Assembly (NCBI GenBank): GCA_029891385.1
Contig: CM057233.1
Span: forward strand, 11,349,460 to 11,413,459
Reading direction: 5' to 3'
DNA: 64,000 bases
Origin: Erythroxylum novogranatense
Taxonomy: Eukaryota > Streptophyta > Magnoliopsida > Malpighiales > Erythroxylaceae
Position numbers and translations under genes: made by a program. Below are positions 34,014 through 45,800 of this stretch, piece by piece (within the stretch, counting starts at the first letter, position 1; each line of letters opens with the position of its first letter). The notes under the pieces are model-generated. The model was not told the DNA's origin, searched no databases, and saw only the letters and a program-made list of their open reading frames with translations.

Positions 34014-35967
34014 TGTAAGTGGTAAGTCGACTTGTACCATGTGTAAGTCGACTTATGCTTGCTCGGTACCGATAAGTCGACTTGAACATTGGATAAGTCG
34101 ACTTATTCAAGGACGGTACTGTTTATTTGTGCCCTAAAGGCAATCCCTTTAGCTGCTTTTATTCACAAATGTATGCGCATGAATGAATAAATAAAGAAAA
34201 GGCATAATTCATTAATTTGATGTTCATGAACATTGTTTATGAATTGATTGGATCTTTAATCAAATTAATAAAGTCCATGATATATGACATAGCATGAAGG
34301 AAATTATGATGTGATCATACTACTGAGATTCCTATCATGTGCAATTATGTCAGTATCTAAATTCTCCCTAGTCATAGGATTAATGAGACTGGACATCATT
34401 AATCCGGACAGACTAGCATATGTCATACTCCTTGATTGGATCAAGCAGTGGATCTCAGAAACTGTAAATATGAGATATTTAGAGTTGACATATGGATGCT
34501 TACTAGTAGTAGTAAGTTCATTGGATGACCTGTCATGAGATCATCACATGGATATCTTATCTAAGTGTCAGTGATAATCTCATCATAGCAATGGTGCAAG
34601 TATCCTTAGACTTGAGGTACTCAAGGCTATCTTGGATCTTGATCCTGCATTTTGACTCCATTCCTTGTTGCCTTCAGAGGTAACTCATAGGTGGTGCTTG
34701 GTTACTGACTTGAGGTATTGAAGGTAATTGAGTAGCCAATAAAGGATTCACCACTTCTGGATTAGCAGAAGAGATACCCATGGCCTCTTGTCAGGATCAT
34801 TACTCGGAAATCTCTGGCCAGAGTGAATATGTCATGAAGAGTGTCTTCATGGACATATAGAGTAATGAGTCCTAGGACGAGAACCGTTATCACTCAATGG
34901 ACTTGGTCTAGTAAGAGTTGACACTTTGACCATACTCATAACCAAGTGGGGTATAGGATGGTGAAAGGACTAATTGCACAAGAATTGTCATGGAAGGGTT
35001 CGTGATCTGGTTCGTGATGAATACATCAAACCGATTACTTTCCGGTCAATTGGGGGTCATGATGTGTTGCTAGATACCGCTCATGACTTGCTCAGATTAA
35101 TTGTTAATCTAAGTGGCCAACATAACCGGGAACCTAAAGGGTCACACGCATAAGAGTGTTTCAGAGAATCTGTAAAATAGTAATTGGACAGAGTTCCAAT
35201 TATGGAGAACATTCGGATTAAATGGATCCCGATGGGATTGGGATATGTCCCGATGAGATCGCGACATCAATATTGCTAAGAAAGGTTTAGGAGTCGTTTC
35301 AAAGATCGGGCCCGAGAGGCAGTAGGACCGACCCCAGTTTGACTGGACCTTAACAATTATTTATATCATTAATTAATCAAATAATTAATTAATTAATTAT
35401 ATAAATTAAAGCCACCTTGCACGTTGGAATTTGGGAGAAGAGATGATAGCTTTTGACTTTTCAAAAGCTTAGTTTATTTATTAAGTAATGAATGGTTAAG
35501 AACCATTCACGTGTATGGCCTTCCTTCACAAGCTTTAAGTCTTCTTTAATTGTTAAAAAGCTATAAAAAGAAGCTTGTGAAGGTGGCTGTCGACGGTGGA
35601 GTTCCAGAAAGGAGAAGGAAAAAGGTTTAAAGAGTTAAATCTTTGAAAAAATGGTTTTTCATTCTTCTCTCACAAGCATCATCGTTAGTTCTCTTCTCCA
35701 AGCTCATGATCCAACGTGGATCTCAAGCTCTCCAGGACAGAGGTAGGCTCTAGCAGGCTTTAATCTGTTCTAGCTATTCCCGGGTCAAAGGGGTTTGACT
35801 CGGTTAGGTTTTCTGATCTCTGCGTGGATACCTTTAGAGATAGTCTCTATTGGCTATTCAGTTTGAGGTCTTCATATCGACACTGGATCTCGGGTTTGGG
35901 AAAGTCCGGGAACAAAATTTTTTTCCGCTGCCGGTACATGTGATGTACCTCCCGGGATTTTCCTACA
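34014..35967 (+). repeat. Copia-E 5' LTR, starting with a palindromic array
   Basis: 1,954 bp from TGTAAGTGG to TTTTCCTACA. From about 34130 it aligns to the Copia-C LTR (TGCCCTAAAGGCAATC...). The first ~110 bp is different: it consists of four AAGTCGACTT palindromes (34021-34110). The family LTR therefore appears to have gained a new 5' end. No gene is present. Confidence 0.92.
34021..34110 (+). repeat. AAGTCGACTT array at the start of the Copia-E 5' LTR
   Basis: Four exact copies within 90 bp, starting 10 bp inside the LTR. The identical arrangement is at 41801-41886 in the 3' LTR. Confidence 0.9.
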
Positions 35968-35968
35968 G

Positions 35969-35980
35969 TGGTATCAGAGA
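35969..35980 (+). promoter_or_regulatory. Copia-E primer-binding site
   Basis: TGGTATCAGAGA, one base after the LTR end, as in Copia-C. Confidence 0.9.
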
Positions 35981-38105
35981 GTCTGGTGTCGTGTATGAAG
36001 CAAAAACCGAAGTTAGATCAGAAACCCTAAGTGCTGTTGATGTTGATGCATGCATACTGCCTGAATTTCGAATTTATATTGTGATATATTTTTCGAAATT
36101 TTTCTGCCCAGGAATGTTCATAACATGTTAGAGAATATGTCTATGAAATTTCAGAATTTATTGATTTGATTAGATAAAGTTTTGCTAATTAATTCCCTAA
36201 GCTTACAGATGCTGTTTTTGAAACGATTCTGTGAACAGGAAGTAGTATAAAATCAAGAATAAATTCTAGAAAAATCTTTTTCTGGATTTTCCTTCACCTA
36301 CATGTCTATGAGATTTTTTTGAATGTCTGTGAGCATGGAAATTTGATTTCAAGGTGATTGGATATTTATTTTCGATTTTATTCTATGCTGTTGGGAATTT
36401 CTGTGTTGATGAACACAGAATTGGAATCGGTTTTGTTATTTTGGTTGACTGAGTTTTTGATGGCCTAAAATCCTGAAAAAATTCAGGTAGCATGTTCAGA
36501 ACATTTAGTAACCTATATAATTTTATCATGATTTATTGAAATTGTTTCATTGATCATTTCAAGCAATGTACAGAACTGGACAGTTTTGGTGAAAATTGTT
36601 GGGACTGTTTTGCTTGGCTTGATTGAGTTTGCTTTTTCAATTCCAATGCCTTGCACCATTTTTAATGTGATTAAAAATGTGTTATCTTGATTTAGTATGA
36701 TTTCCAAATTGAATTGCCTGAAATTTCTTTTCCAAGAATTTTTGAATCCCGAATTGGTCACATTTGTATCTCGTTGGTATATTTCATTTTCTTGCTTGTT
36801 TTGGCCGTCACAATTTTTGTGACAAGTGCTGGAGTAGTTTTGAGAGTGTATACACTAGCTTGAGATGCTTAGGGTGAGAATTTGGGTGTTCCTAAATTAT
36901 TTGGATATTTATGAGTTTTGACTCATTTCAAGCTTTTAATATAGTTTGACTATTTAAGGCATTCATAGATCAATGAAGTGTTCATTGATACATCAACTAA
37001 CAGATATTACCTTAGGTATGATGGTATTGTGAATTGGAATTGCATTGATTAAGGAATTAGCCGATTAGAAATAATAGCAATCTTGCAGAATAAGTCGACT
37101 TGTTTTCAGCATAAGTCGACGACTTGTTTTCAGCATAAGTCGACTTGTTTGCTACATAAGTCGACTTGTTTGCAGGATAAGTCGACTTGTTTTCTGGATA
37201 AGTCGACTTGTTCAAAGTTTTTGCATAAGTCGACTTATATCAGACAAGTCGACTTGTATATGGGCAGGAGCATAAGTCGACTTATATCAGACAAGTCGAC
37301 TTGTGTGTGGGCAGTGGCTTAAGGCGACTTGCATTTGATGTAAGGCGACTTATGACATGCTCTAGTTGGATGATGGATGATTATAAGGATTGATTCAATG
37401 TGATTGATGACACCTAAATCATTCCATATAGTCCTAGTGACTATGATCCTTCAGCTTGGAGTCTAGAGTTTCTAAATCCCTCCTCGGTATATGAAAACTA
37501 ACACCTTCCATTAATATGGTAAGAACCAGAGTTCTTATAGGGATGGGTTGTTGGGTAAACCCAAGCTCACTCTATACGGATATGTTCAAACCATGAAAAT
37601 ATGATTTTCTGATTAATGGGTTGGTTTTCACCGAAGCGTTGGTTTGTTGAGTAAACTCAAGGTCAACGTGACAGAGGTGAAATTGGGTAGCATATATCGG
37701 ATGTATGCGCATCAAAGAGTTGATACCCAATGTAAGTGCACACATCAACAAGTTGATAGCGATCGATAGTTGTGTCTAAGATGTAATTGGTATATCCGAT
37801 ACCTCCGAGACTTAAGGTGGCTTGTTGGGTAAACCCAAGGTCATTCTCAAAGTCGGTTATCGATGATGCAATTGGTATGACCGATACCTACCGATTGACC
37901 TAAGTTGTGGCTTGTTGGGTAAACCCAAGGTCACTCTTAGCAATGTCGGATATCGACCCACTAGGACATTATGTCACTTTGTTTCTCCGGATTCGTAAAG
38001 AGGGTTATGGATTCTAGGAAACTAGTGGGAGCCATATGCATATCATGCAAGTCCTTATGATCATGCAGCATATCTATTCTATCATTCCTTCTCTTTATCG
38101 CGTTT
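35981..38105 (+). other. Copia-E long untranslated leader
   Basis: About 2.1 kb without coding signal, parallel to 31661-33732 but diverged. It holds an AAGTCGACTT array (37090-37351) and four TTGGGTAAACCCAA-type hairpins (37551-37564, 37647-37660, 37825-37838, 37915-37928). A frame over the array would encode repeated KSTC, which I regard as a shadow of the repeat. Confidence 0.72.
37090..37351 (+). repeat. AAGTCGACTT palindromic array in Copia-E leader
   Basis: About ten copies of AAGTCGACTT plus two AAGGCGACTT variants at the end. One copy has a 3-base duplication (GTCGACGACTT). A larger unit of about 50 bp (CATAAGTCGACTTATATCAG then ACAAGTCGACTTGT) occurs twice at 37224-37310, which suggests expansion by local duplication. 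Confidence 0.9.
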
Positions 38106-38720
38106 AGGTTGATTGAAGAAGTCTTTCAAAGTGTGAATTAATGCTCTCCTTTCTCGGACCAATTTTCTTGATTGGTGAGGACTCTGAGAATTGTTCTCAG
38201 ATCTGAGGAACTGGGATACGTCCTAGATGTTCCACTTCCAGATGCACCTGCTGTCGATGCTTCGATAAGGATCGAAAGCATATCGTAAGCATCTAAAGGA
38301 CGATGATATGGATACTTGCATTATGCTTGTCTTGATGTCACAGAGCTGCAGCAGCAAAGACGAGTCCATGGATGCTCACTCTATAGTATTTCATCTTAGG
38401 GAGCTGTTTGTTGAGCAAGCTCGATCCGAAAGGTTCGAGACCTCGAGGCTTCTCTTCATCACAAAGATGGCTCCAGGATATCTCTGGCATGCAAGATGCC
38501 TCAAGATGAATAGCTATATTGAGAGATTGGCCGTCTTAGGATTTGTAATGGATTATGAGTTAAGTAGATACTTAATTCTGGTTGGATTGTCTGATGGTTA
38601 TTCACAGTTTGTGATAAACTATTGGATAAACCAAATATCCACAACAATTCCTGAGCTAATCAATCTGCTCATGACAGCTGAGCAGGCTATCAAGAGAGAT
38701 AGCAAGTGCTAGTGGTGGAT
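38106..38720 (+). pseudogene. gag: Copia-E gag (broken)
   Basis: Aligned by eye with Copia-C gag: the start is damaged (no clear ATG; the MTSS...SNKLTG part is partly deleted). A readable frame from 38308 includes HLRELFVEQARSERFETSRLLF, YIERLAVLGFVMDYELS and ELINLLMTAEQAIK. This is the capsid region. The frame ends at 38710. Confidence 0.82.
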
Positions 38721-40340
38721 GCTCCTTCTTACGGTTCTAGAAGAAAACCAAAGGAAGTGCCATCAAGGAAAACCAAAGATTTTGCCCCAAAAGGATTTTG
38801 CTTTCATTGTGGCAAGTCTAGCCACCAGAGGTAAACTATAAAATCTATCTCGAGTCCTGAAGCGAGAAAAGGCATCGGATGCCTCTACTCCTTCAAGTAT
38901 GTTTGTCATTGAGGTTAATACTATTCTGATCCAAACATATCGGTATTTGATACGGATGTCGGTCATACATATGAAATGATATGCGGGGCATCGGGGACGA
39001 GAAAGCTCCTAAAAGAGAACTAGACCTTTGTGTAGGTAATGCGGCAAGAGTTGCTACATTTGCCGTAGGCACTTATGTCTTGTTACTCCCTCTTGGGCTT
39101 GTATTCAAATTGGATGATTGACATTTTGTACTGTTTTAAACAAAGAACATATTGTATGTTTCATGTTTAATTAGAGTGGTTTCCATTGGACTTTTAGTAG
39201 CAATGGTTGTTCTATTAGTTGAATGGAATGCTCTATGGTACTGGTACATTATGCAATAGAAATGACATATTAGATATGTCATATCCAGATTATGAATGTC
39301 AATGACGCGAAAACATAATCGAGATAATTTAAAATCAACTTACTTATGGCATTGTCGACTTGGCCATATAAATGAGACACGCATCGCTAAGCTCCATAAG
39401 AGTGGATGTTTAGGGTCATTTGATTATGAATCATATGACACATGCGAATCTTGTTTATTAGGCAAGATGACTAAGTTATCCTTCAATGGAAAGGATGAAC
39501 GATTGGATTATTAGACCTAATACATTCGGATGTATGCGTCCGATGTCCATCCATGATGAAGTGGTTGTCGTTACTTCATTACTTTTATCGATGATTATTC
39601 ACGATATGGGTACATGTATCGATGAGATACAAATCAAGCGTTTGAAAAGTTCAAACAATTCGAAATGAAGTAGAAAAGCGTTTGGTAAAAGTATCAAGGC
39701 ATTACGATCGATCGTGGTGGAAAATACTTAGACCAGCAGGTTTTGGATTATCTCGTAGATAATGGGATTTTATCTCAGTTCACTCCACCTTGCACGTCGT
39801 AGCACAATGGTGTGGCTGAAAGAAGAAATCGAACCTTGTTAGACATGGTGCGATTGATGATAGGTTTTGCTGATTTTAGGGTATGCTTTCGAGACATACA
39901 TTTACTTGTTAAGCAGAGTTCCATTAAAGGCGATTGATGTTACTCCATATGGAGATATGGACTAACCGAAAGCCCTATCTTTCTCGGCTGAAAGTTTGGG
40001 GTTGTCTCGCTTATGTGAAGCGGACACGGTCGATTAGCTTGATGCAAAGTCTAACAAGTGTTTGTTCGTGGAATATTAATTCTACCTTGCTTAGGAACAA
40101 AAGTGTTTGTTTCAAAGCACGCTGTTTTCTTAGAAAGAGTTTCTTCAGAAGAGGACGGTGGGAGCAAAGTTGAACTTGGAGAAGTTCAAGATGCTCGAAC
40201 AAACATAGATCAATCGCTGAACTCAAATCGTCACTCATATAGATGAGGTAACAGTTCAACCTTCTATTACACACAATTTCAGAGTCACGAGGATACGCTC
40301 TGCTTTACGAAATATGGATTTCTCGTGGGAAGCAGAATGA
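38721..40340 (+). pseudogene. pol: Copia-E protease and integrase (broken)
   Basis: A degraded CCHC knuckle (GFCFHCGKS-like, near 38795-38830) is followed by protease remnants near 38940. The integrase zinc part LWHCRLGHINETRIAKLHKSG, with YDTCESCLLGKMTKL, is clear at 39340-39480. Core remnants follow (HNGVAERRNR-like near 39805; YLLSRVPLKA-like near 39905). Small deletions break almost every segment compared with Copia-C. Confidence 0.8.
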
Positions 40341-41779
40341 CGTATGCTCATATGAGATGATGAGCCCGCTACCTATGAAGAGGTTACTCAAGAGTTCGTA
40401 GTCGGAAAATGGCTTCGTGCCATGAAATCAAATGGATTCCATGTATGAAAACCAAGTATGGACTTTGGTTGTTACACTGAAGGATAAAACCCACAGGTGC
40501 AAAGAGGTTTTAGAAGAAAACCAACATGGATGGTAATCGATTACCTATGAAGCGAGACTAATGGCCAAAAGATTTCGTCAAAGACAAGGAGTTGACTATG
40601 ACGAGACCTTCAAATTTCAGAGCAATGCTTAAAACCATTCGGATACTCCTAGCCATTGCCACTCATTAAGATTATGAGATATGGCAAATGGATGTGAAGA
40701 TGACTTTCCTTAACGGAAATCGCCGAGGATGTATATGACACAACCGAGGGCTTCACATCTTATGATGGCGAAATGGTATGCATGCTTCAGAAATCCATGT
40801 ATGGATTGACGCAAGCATCCAGGAGTTGGAATGTCCGTTTTGACGAGTTAATCAAAGAGTTTGGTTTCTCATAAAATCCGGATGATCATTGTATGTATAA
40901 GAAGGTTAATGGGACTGCAATCATTTTCCTTGTGTTGTATGTAGATGACATACTGTTACTCGGAAACGATGTCTCTATGCTGCAATCAGTTAAAATTTGG
41001 TTGTCCAAACCATTTGCCTTGAAAGACCTTGGTAAAGCAACTTATATCCTTAGGATATAGATTTATAGAGATAGATCAAAGGTTGCTTGGTCTTTCACTA
41101 GCATCGTACATAGATGAGATGCTAAAGAGGTTTAGCATGAAAAGATGCTATGTACGAAGCCCGATGTATCATATGCTCTAAGTGTTACGAGCAAATACCA
41201 ATCGGTTCCTAGTGAGGGTCACTGGGTGGCTGTCAAGAATATCCTCTAGTACCTTTGAAGCACTAAGGATGTTTTCTTGATGTTTGGAGATGGAAATTTC
41301 CACGTGAGTGGGCATTTAGATGCCAGTATCTAATCTGATAAGGATGATTCTGAATCATGATCAGGTTATATACATTCACACTGAATAGCGTGGCGGTCAA
41401 TTGAAAGAGTTTCAAAACAAGAAAGGACTGCTGATTCAACAACCGAGGCAGAGTACCTGTCGCATGAGATGCGCAAAGGAAGCAGTTTGGATCAAGAAGT
41501 TCATTACTGAACTTGATCTAATCCCTAGCTGTGATAGGCCCATAGGATTGTATTGTGATACAATGGGGCTAGTGCGCAGGCAAAGGAATCAAGGTCTCAT
41601 CGACGATCCGAACATCTACTCCGCCAATTCGGGAGATCATTAGTCGAGATGATGTCACGACAGAGAGAAATCCCACAGAGCAAAGTGTTGCTGATCCGTT
41701 GACAAAGCCATTGTCACAGGAGAATTGTGATTCTCATGGACGCGCTTATGGTATTAGATACCAAGGCGATTGGCTTTAG
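40341..41779 (+). pseudogene. pol: Copia-E reverse transcriptase and RNase H (broken)
   Basis: RT motifs appear in pieces: KVNGTAIIFLVLYVDDILLLGND (catalytic YVDD near 40940-40955) and FALKDLGKATYILRI near 41010-41060. RNase H pieces include KEAVWIKKFITELDLIPS near 41480-41530. The end GDWL with TAG at 41777-41779 matches the end of Copia-C. A deletion around 41135-41160 removes sequence present in Copia-C. Confidence 0.82.
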
Positions 41780-41794
41780 GTCAAGTGGGAGATT
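41780..41794 (+). promoter_or_regulatory. Copia-E polypurine tract
   Basis: AAGTGGGAGAT lies between the pol stop and the 3' LTR start TGTAAG at 41795. Confidence 0.82.
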
Positions 41795-43742
41795 TGTAAG
41801 TGGTAAGTCGACTTGTACCATGTGTAAGTCGACTTATGCTTGCTCGGTACCGATAAGTCGACTTGTACATTGGATAAGTCGACTTATTCAAGGATTCGCA
41901 TTGTTTTTTGTGCCCTAAAGGCAATCCCTTTAGCGCTTTTATTCACAATCGATGCGGTGAATGAATAAATAAAGAAAAGGCATAATTCATTAATTTGATG
42001 TTCATGAACATTGTTTATGAATTGATTGGATCTTTAATCAAATTAATGAAGTCCATGATATATGACATAGCATGAAGGAAATTATGATGTGATCATACTA
42101 CTGAGATTCCTATCATGTGCAATTATGTCAGTATCTAAATTCTCCCTAGTCATAGGATTAATGAGACTGGACATCATTAATCCGGACAGACTAGCATATG
42201 TCATACTCCTTGATTGGATCAAGCAGTGGATCTCAGAAACTGTAAATATGAGATATTTAGAGTTGACATATGGATGCTTACTAGTAGTAGTAAGTTCAAT
42301 GGATGACCTGTCATGAGATCATCACATGGATATCTTATCTAAGTGTCATTGATAATCTCATCATAGCAATGGTGCAAGTATCCTTAGACTTGAGGTACTC
42401 AAGGCTATCTTGGATACTGATCCTGTACTTTGACTCCATTCCTTGTTGCCTTCCAGAGGTAACTCATAGGGTGGTGCTTGGGTACAGCTTGAGGTATTCG
42501 AAGGTAATTGAGTAGCCAATAAAGGATTCACCACTTACGGATTAGCGTAAGAGATACCCGTAGCCTCTCGTCGGGATCATTACTCAAAAAATCTCGGCGA
42601 GTGAATATGTCATGAAGAGTGTCTTCATGGACATATAGAGTAATGAGTCCTAGGACGAGAATTATCAATTGGGCTGGACTTGGTCTAGTAAAGTTGACAC
42701 TTTGACCATACTCATAACCAAGTGGGGTATAGGATGGTGAAAGGACTAATTGCACAAGAATTGTTCATGGAAGGGTTCGTGATCTGGTTCGTGATGAATA
42801 CATCAAACCGATTACTTTCCGGTCAATTGGGGGTCATGATGTGTTGCTAGATACCGCTCATGACTTGCTCAGATTAATTGTTAATCTAAGTGGCCAACAT
42901 AACCGGGAACCTAAAGGGTCACACGCATAAGAGTGTTTCAGAGAATCTGTAAAATAGTAATTGGACAGAGTTCCAATTATGGAGAGCATTCGGATTAAAT
43001 AGATCCCGATGGGATTGGGATATGTCCCGATGAGATCGCGACATCAATATTGCTAAGAAAGGTTTCCGGAGCTGTTTCAGCATCGGGGCCCGGTAGGCCG
43101 GTAGGACCGACCCCAGTTTGACTGGACCTTAGCAATTATTTATATCATTAATTAATTAAATAAATAAATAATTAATTATATAAATTAAAGCCACCTTGCA
43201 CGTTGGAATTTGGGAGAAGAGATGATAGCTTTTGACTTTTCAAAAGCTTAGTTTATTTATTAAATAATGAATGGTTAAGAACCATTCACGTGTATGGCCT
43301 TCCTTCACAAGCTTTAAGTCTTCTTTAATTGTTAAAAAGCTATAAAAAGAAGCTTGTGAAGGTGGCTGTCGATGGTGGAGTTCCAGAAAGGAGAAGGAAA
43401 AAGGTTTAAAGAGTTAAATCTTTGAAAAATTGGTTTTTCATTCTTCTCTCACAAGCATCATCGTTAGTTCTCTTCTCCAAGCTCATGATCCAACGTGGAT
43501 CTCAAGCTCTCCAGATGTAGGTAGGCTCTAGCAGCTTTAATGTTTCTAGCTATTCCCGTGTCAAAGGGTTTGACTCGGTTAGGTTTTCGATCTCTGCGTG
43601 GATACCTTTAGAGATAGTCTCTATTGGCTATTCAGTTTGAGGTCTTCATACCGACACTGGATCCGGGTTTCGGAAAGTCCCGGAACAAAATTTTGTTTTT
43701 TCATTGCGGTACATGTGATGTACCTCCCGGGATTTTCCTACA
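41795..43742 (+). repeat. Copia-E 3' LTR
   Basis: 1,948 bp, TGTAAGTGG to TTTTCCTACA, with the AAGTCGACTT array at 41801-41886. It differs from the 5' LTR mainly by 1-3 base indels such as TCTCGGGTTTGGG against TCCGGGTTTCGG. Confidence 0.92.
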
Positions 43743-44700
43743 CATACCATAGTGTTTCATCTTAGGGAGTTGTTTGATGAGCAAGCTCGGTCTGAAAGGT
43801 TCGAGACCTCGAGGCTACTCTTCACTACTAAGATGACTCGAGTTCATTTGCGGCAAGATGCAATCGAAGATGAATAGGTATATTGAGAGATTGGTCGTCT
43901 TAGGTTTTGTCATGGATTATGAATTAAGTATTGACTTAATTCTGGTTGGATTGTCTGATAGTTATTCACATTTTGTGTTAAACTATCAGATGAACCAAGT
44001 ATCCACAACAATCCACGAGTTGATCAATATGCTCAAGACAATGAGCAAGCTATCAAGAAGGATAACAAGCAAGTGTCGATGGTGGACTCTTCTTCCGGTT
44101 CAAAGAAAAGAAATGTAAGAAGAAAAGGTCTAAGAAACCAAAAGGAAGTATAGCCAAGAAGAAAACCAAAGAGACTGCACCAAAAGGAACTTGCTTCCAT
44201 TGTGGCAAGACTGGTCACTAGAAGCGGAACTGTAAAGTCTATCTGGAGGAACTGAAGCAGAAGAAGGCATCAGATGCCTCAACTTCTTTAGGTATGTTTG
44301 TCATTGAGGTTAATACTGTTTCTGATCATAACATATGGGTATTAGATACCGGTTGTGGCTCACACATATGCAATGGTATGCAGGGCCTCGGGGACGATGA
44401 GATGACTCATGAAGGGAGAGGTAGACCTGCGTGTGGGAAATGGAGCAAGAGTTGCTGCATTAGCCGTAGGCACTTACTTTTTGTCACTCCTCACTGGGCT
44501 TGTAATTAAATTGGATGATTGTTATTTTGTACCTGTATTAACAAAGAACATATTGTCTGTTTCTTGTTTAAATAGAGCTGGTTTCCATTTGACTTTTAGT
44601 AACAATGGTTGTTCTATTAGTTTGAATGGAATGCTTTATGGTACTGGTACTTTATGCAATGAAATTTACATATTAGATGTCACATCCAATTATGAACATC
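43743..44700 (+). pseudogene. gag: Copia-C gag (second part) and protease
   Basis: After Copia-E the gag frame resumes with VFHLRELFDEQARSERFETSRLLF, INRYIERLVVLGF-like capsid sequence, and a CCHC knuckle (CFHCGKTGH..KRNC at 44192-44235). A TAG at 44219-44221 falls inside the knuckle. The protease active site WVLDTGCGSHICNGM lies at about 44336-44380, followed by CSISLNGMLYGTG. Frame changes occur at 44400-44410 and 44090. Confidence 0.86.
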
Positions 44701-45800
44701 AATGACACGAAAAGACATAAACGAGATAATTTAAAATCAACTTACTTATGGCATTGTCGCCTTGGCCATATAAATGAGAGACGCATAGCTAAGCTCCATA
44801 AGAGTGGAAGTTTAGGGTCATTTGATTATGAATCATATGACACATGCGAATCTTGTTTATTAGGCAAGATGACTAAGTTACCCTTTAAGGGAAAGGGTGA
44901 ATGAGCGACTGGAGTATTAGACCTAATACATTCAGATGTATGTGGTCCGATGTCCATCCATGCTAGAAGTGGTTATCTTTACTTCATTACCTTTATCGAT
45001 GACTATTCTCGATATGGGTACTTGTATCGATGAGATACAAATCAAGCATTTGAAAAGTTCAAACAATTCAGAATGAAGTAGAAAACAACTTGGGAAAAGT
45101 ATCAAGACATTACGATCCGATCGTGGTGGGAATACTTAGACCAAGAGTTTTGGATTATCTCGTAGATAATGGGATTTTATCTCAATGGACTCCTCCTTAC
45201 ACACCACAAAGATAATGGTGTGGCAGAAGGAGAAATCGAACCTTGTTAGACATGGTACGATCAATGATGGGCTTTGCAAAGTTACCAAAATCCTTTTGGG
45301 GTATGCAATCGAGACAATTTGTTTACTTGTTAAGCGAGTTCCATCAAAGATTGATGTTACTCCATATGAGATGTGGACTAACAAAAGACCCTATCTTACT
45401 CATTTGAAAGTTTGGGGCTGTCACCTTATGTGAAGCGGACATCGGATAAACTTGATGCAAAGTCCGACAAGTGTTTGTTAGTAGGATATCCTAAAGAAAC
45501 AATGGGATATCAATTCTACTCATCAAGAACAAAAGGTGTTTGTTTCAAGCATGCTGTCTTTTAGAGAAAGAGTTTCTTTTACAAGAAGACGGTGGAAGCA
45601 AAATTGAGCTTGAAGAAGTTCAAGATCTTGTGAACAGACGCAGATCAAGCGCTCGAACCTCAAATCAGAACTCATATGATGATGTAACGATTCAACCTTC
45701 TATAACACACGAAGTTAAGTAGGTCACGTAGGATACGCCTGTTCTCGAGAGATATGGATTTCTCGTGAAAGAGCAGAATGACGTATTGCTCATAGAAGAT
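44701..45800 (+). pseudogene. pol: Copia-C integrase (broken)
   Basis: LWHCRLGHINERRIAKLHKSG and CESCLLGKMTKLPFKGKGE form the zinc-binding part (44740-44900). Core remnants: LIHSDVCGPM-like at 44935, a damaged second Asp region near 45115-45130, and WRRNRTLLDM-like near 45225. The C-terminal segment VPSKIDVTPYEMWTNKRPYLTHLKVWGC is at 45335-45420. Several single-base gaps break the frame. Confidence 0.83.

Larger units (their letters stand above)
34009..43747 (+). mobile_element. Copia-E LTR retrotransposon with CATAC target-site duplication
   Basis: LTRs at 34014-35967 and 41795-43742 are flanked by CATAC (34009-34013 and 43743-43747). The internal region has a primer-binding site, a long leader, and heavily decayed gag and pol of the same family as Copia-C. 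Size 9.73 kb, inserted into Copia-C gag. Coding decay is stronger than in Copia-C although the insertion must be younger, with many small deletions. Confidence 0.92.

Noticed and set aside
37083..37322. Open frame encoding repeated KSTC/KSTCFQH units
   Set aside because: It only translates the AAGTCGACTT array in an untranslated leader. The same array elsewhere is in other frames and broken by stops, so no selected protein is indicated.
32771..37351. CRISPR-like appearance of palindromic repeats with short spacers
   Set aside because: The repeats are only 10-14 bp, spacing is irregular, linkers resemble each other, and they sit in eukaryotic retrotransposon leaders. No cas genes are present.
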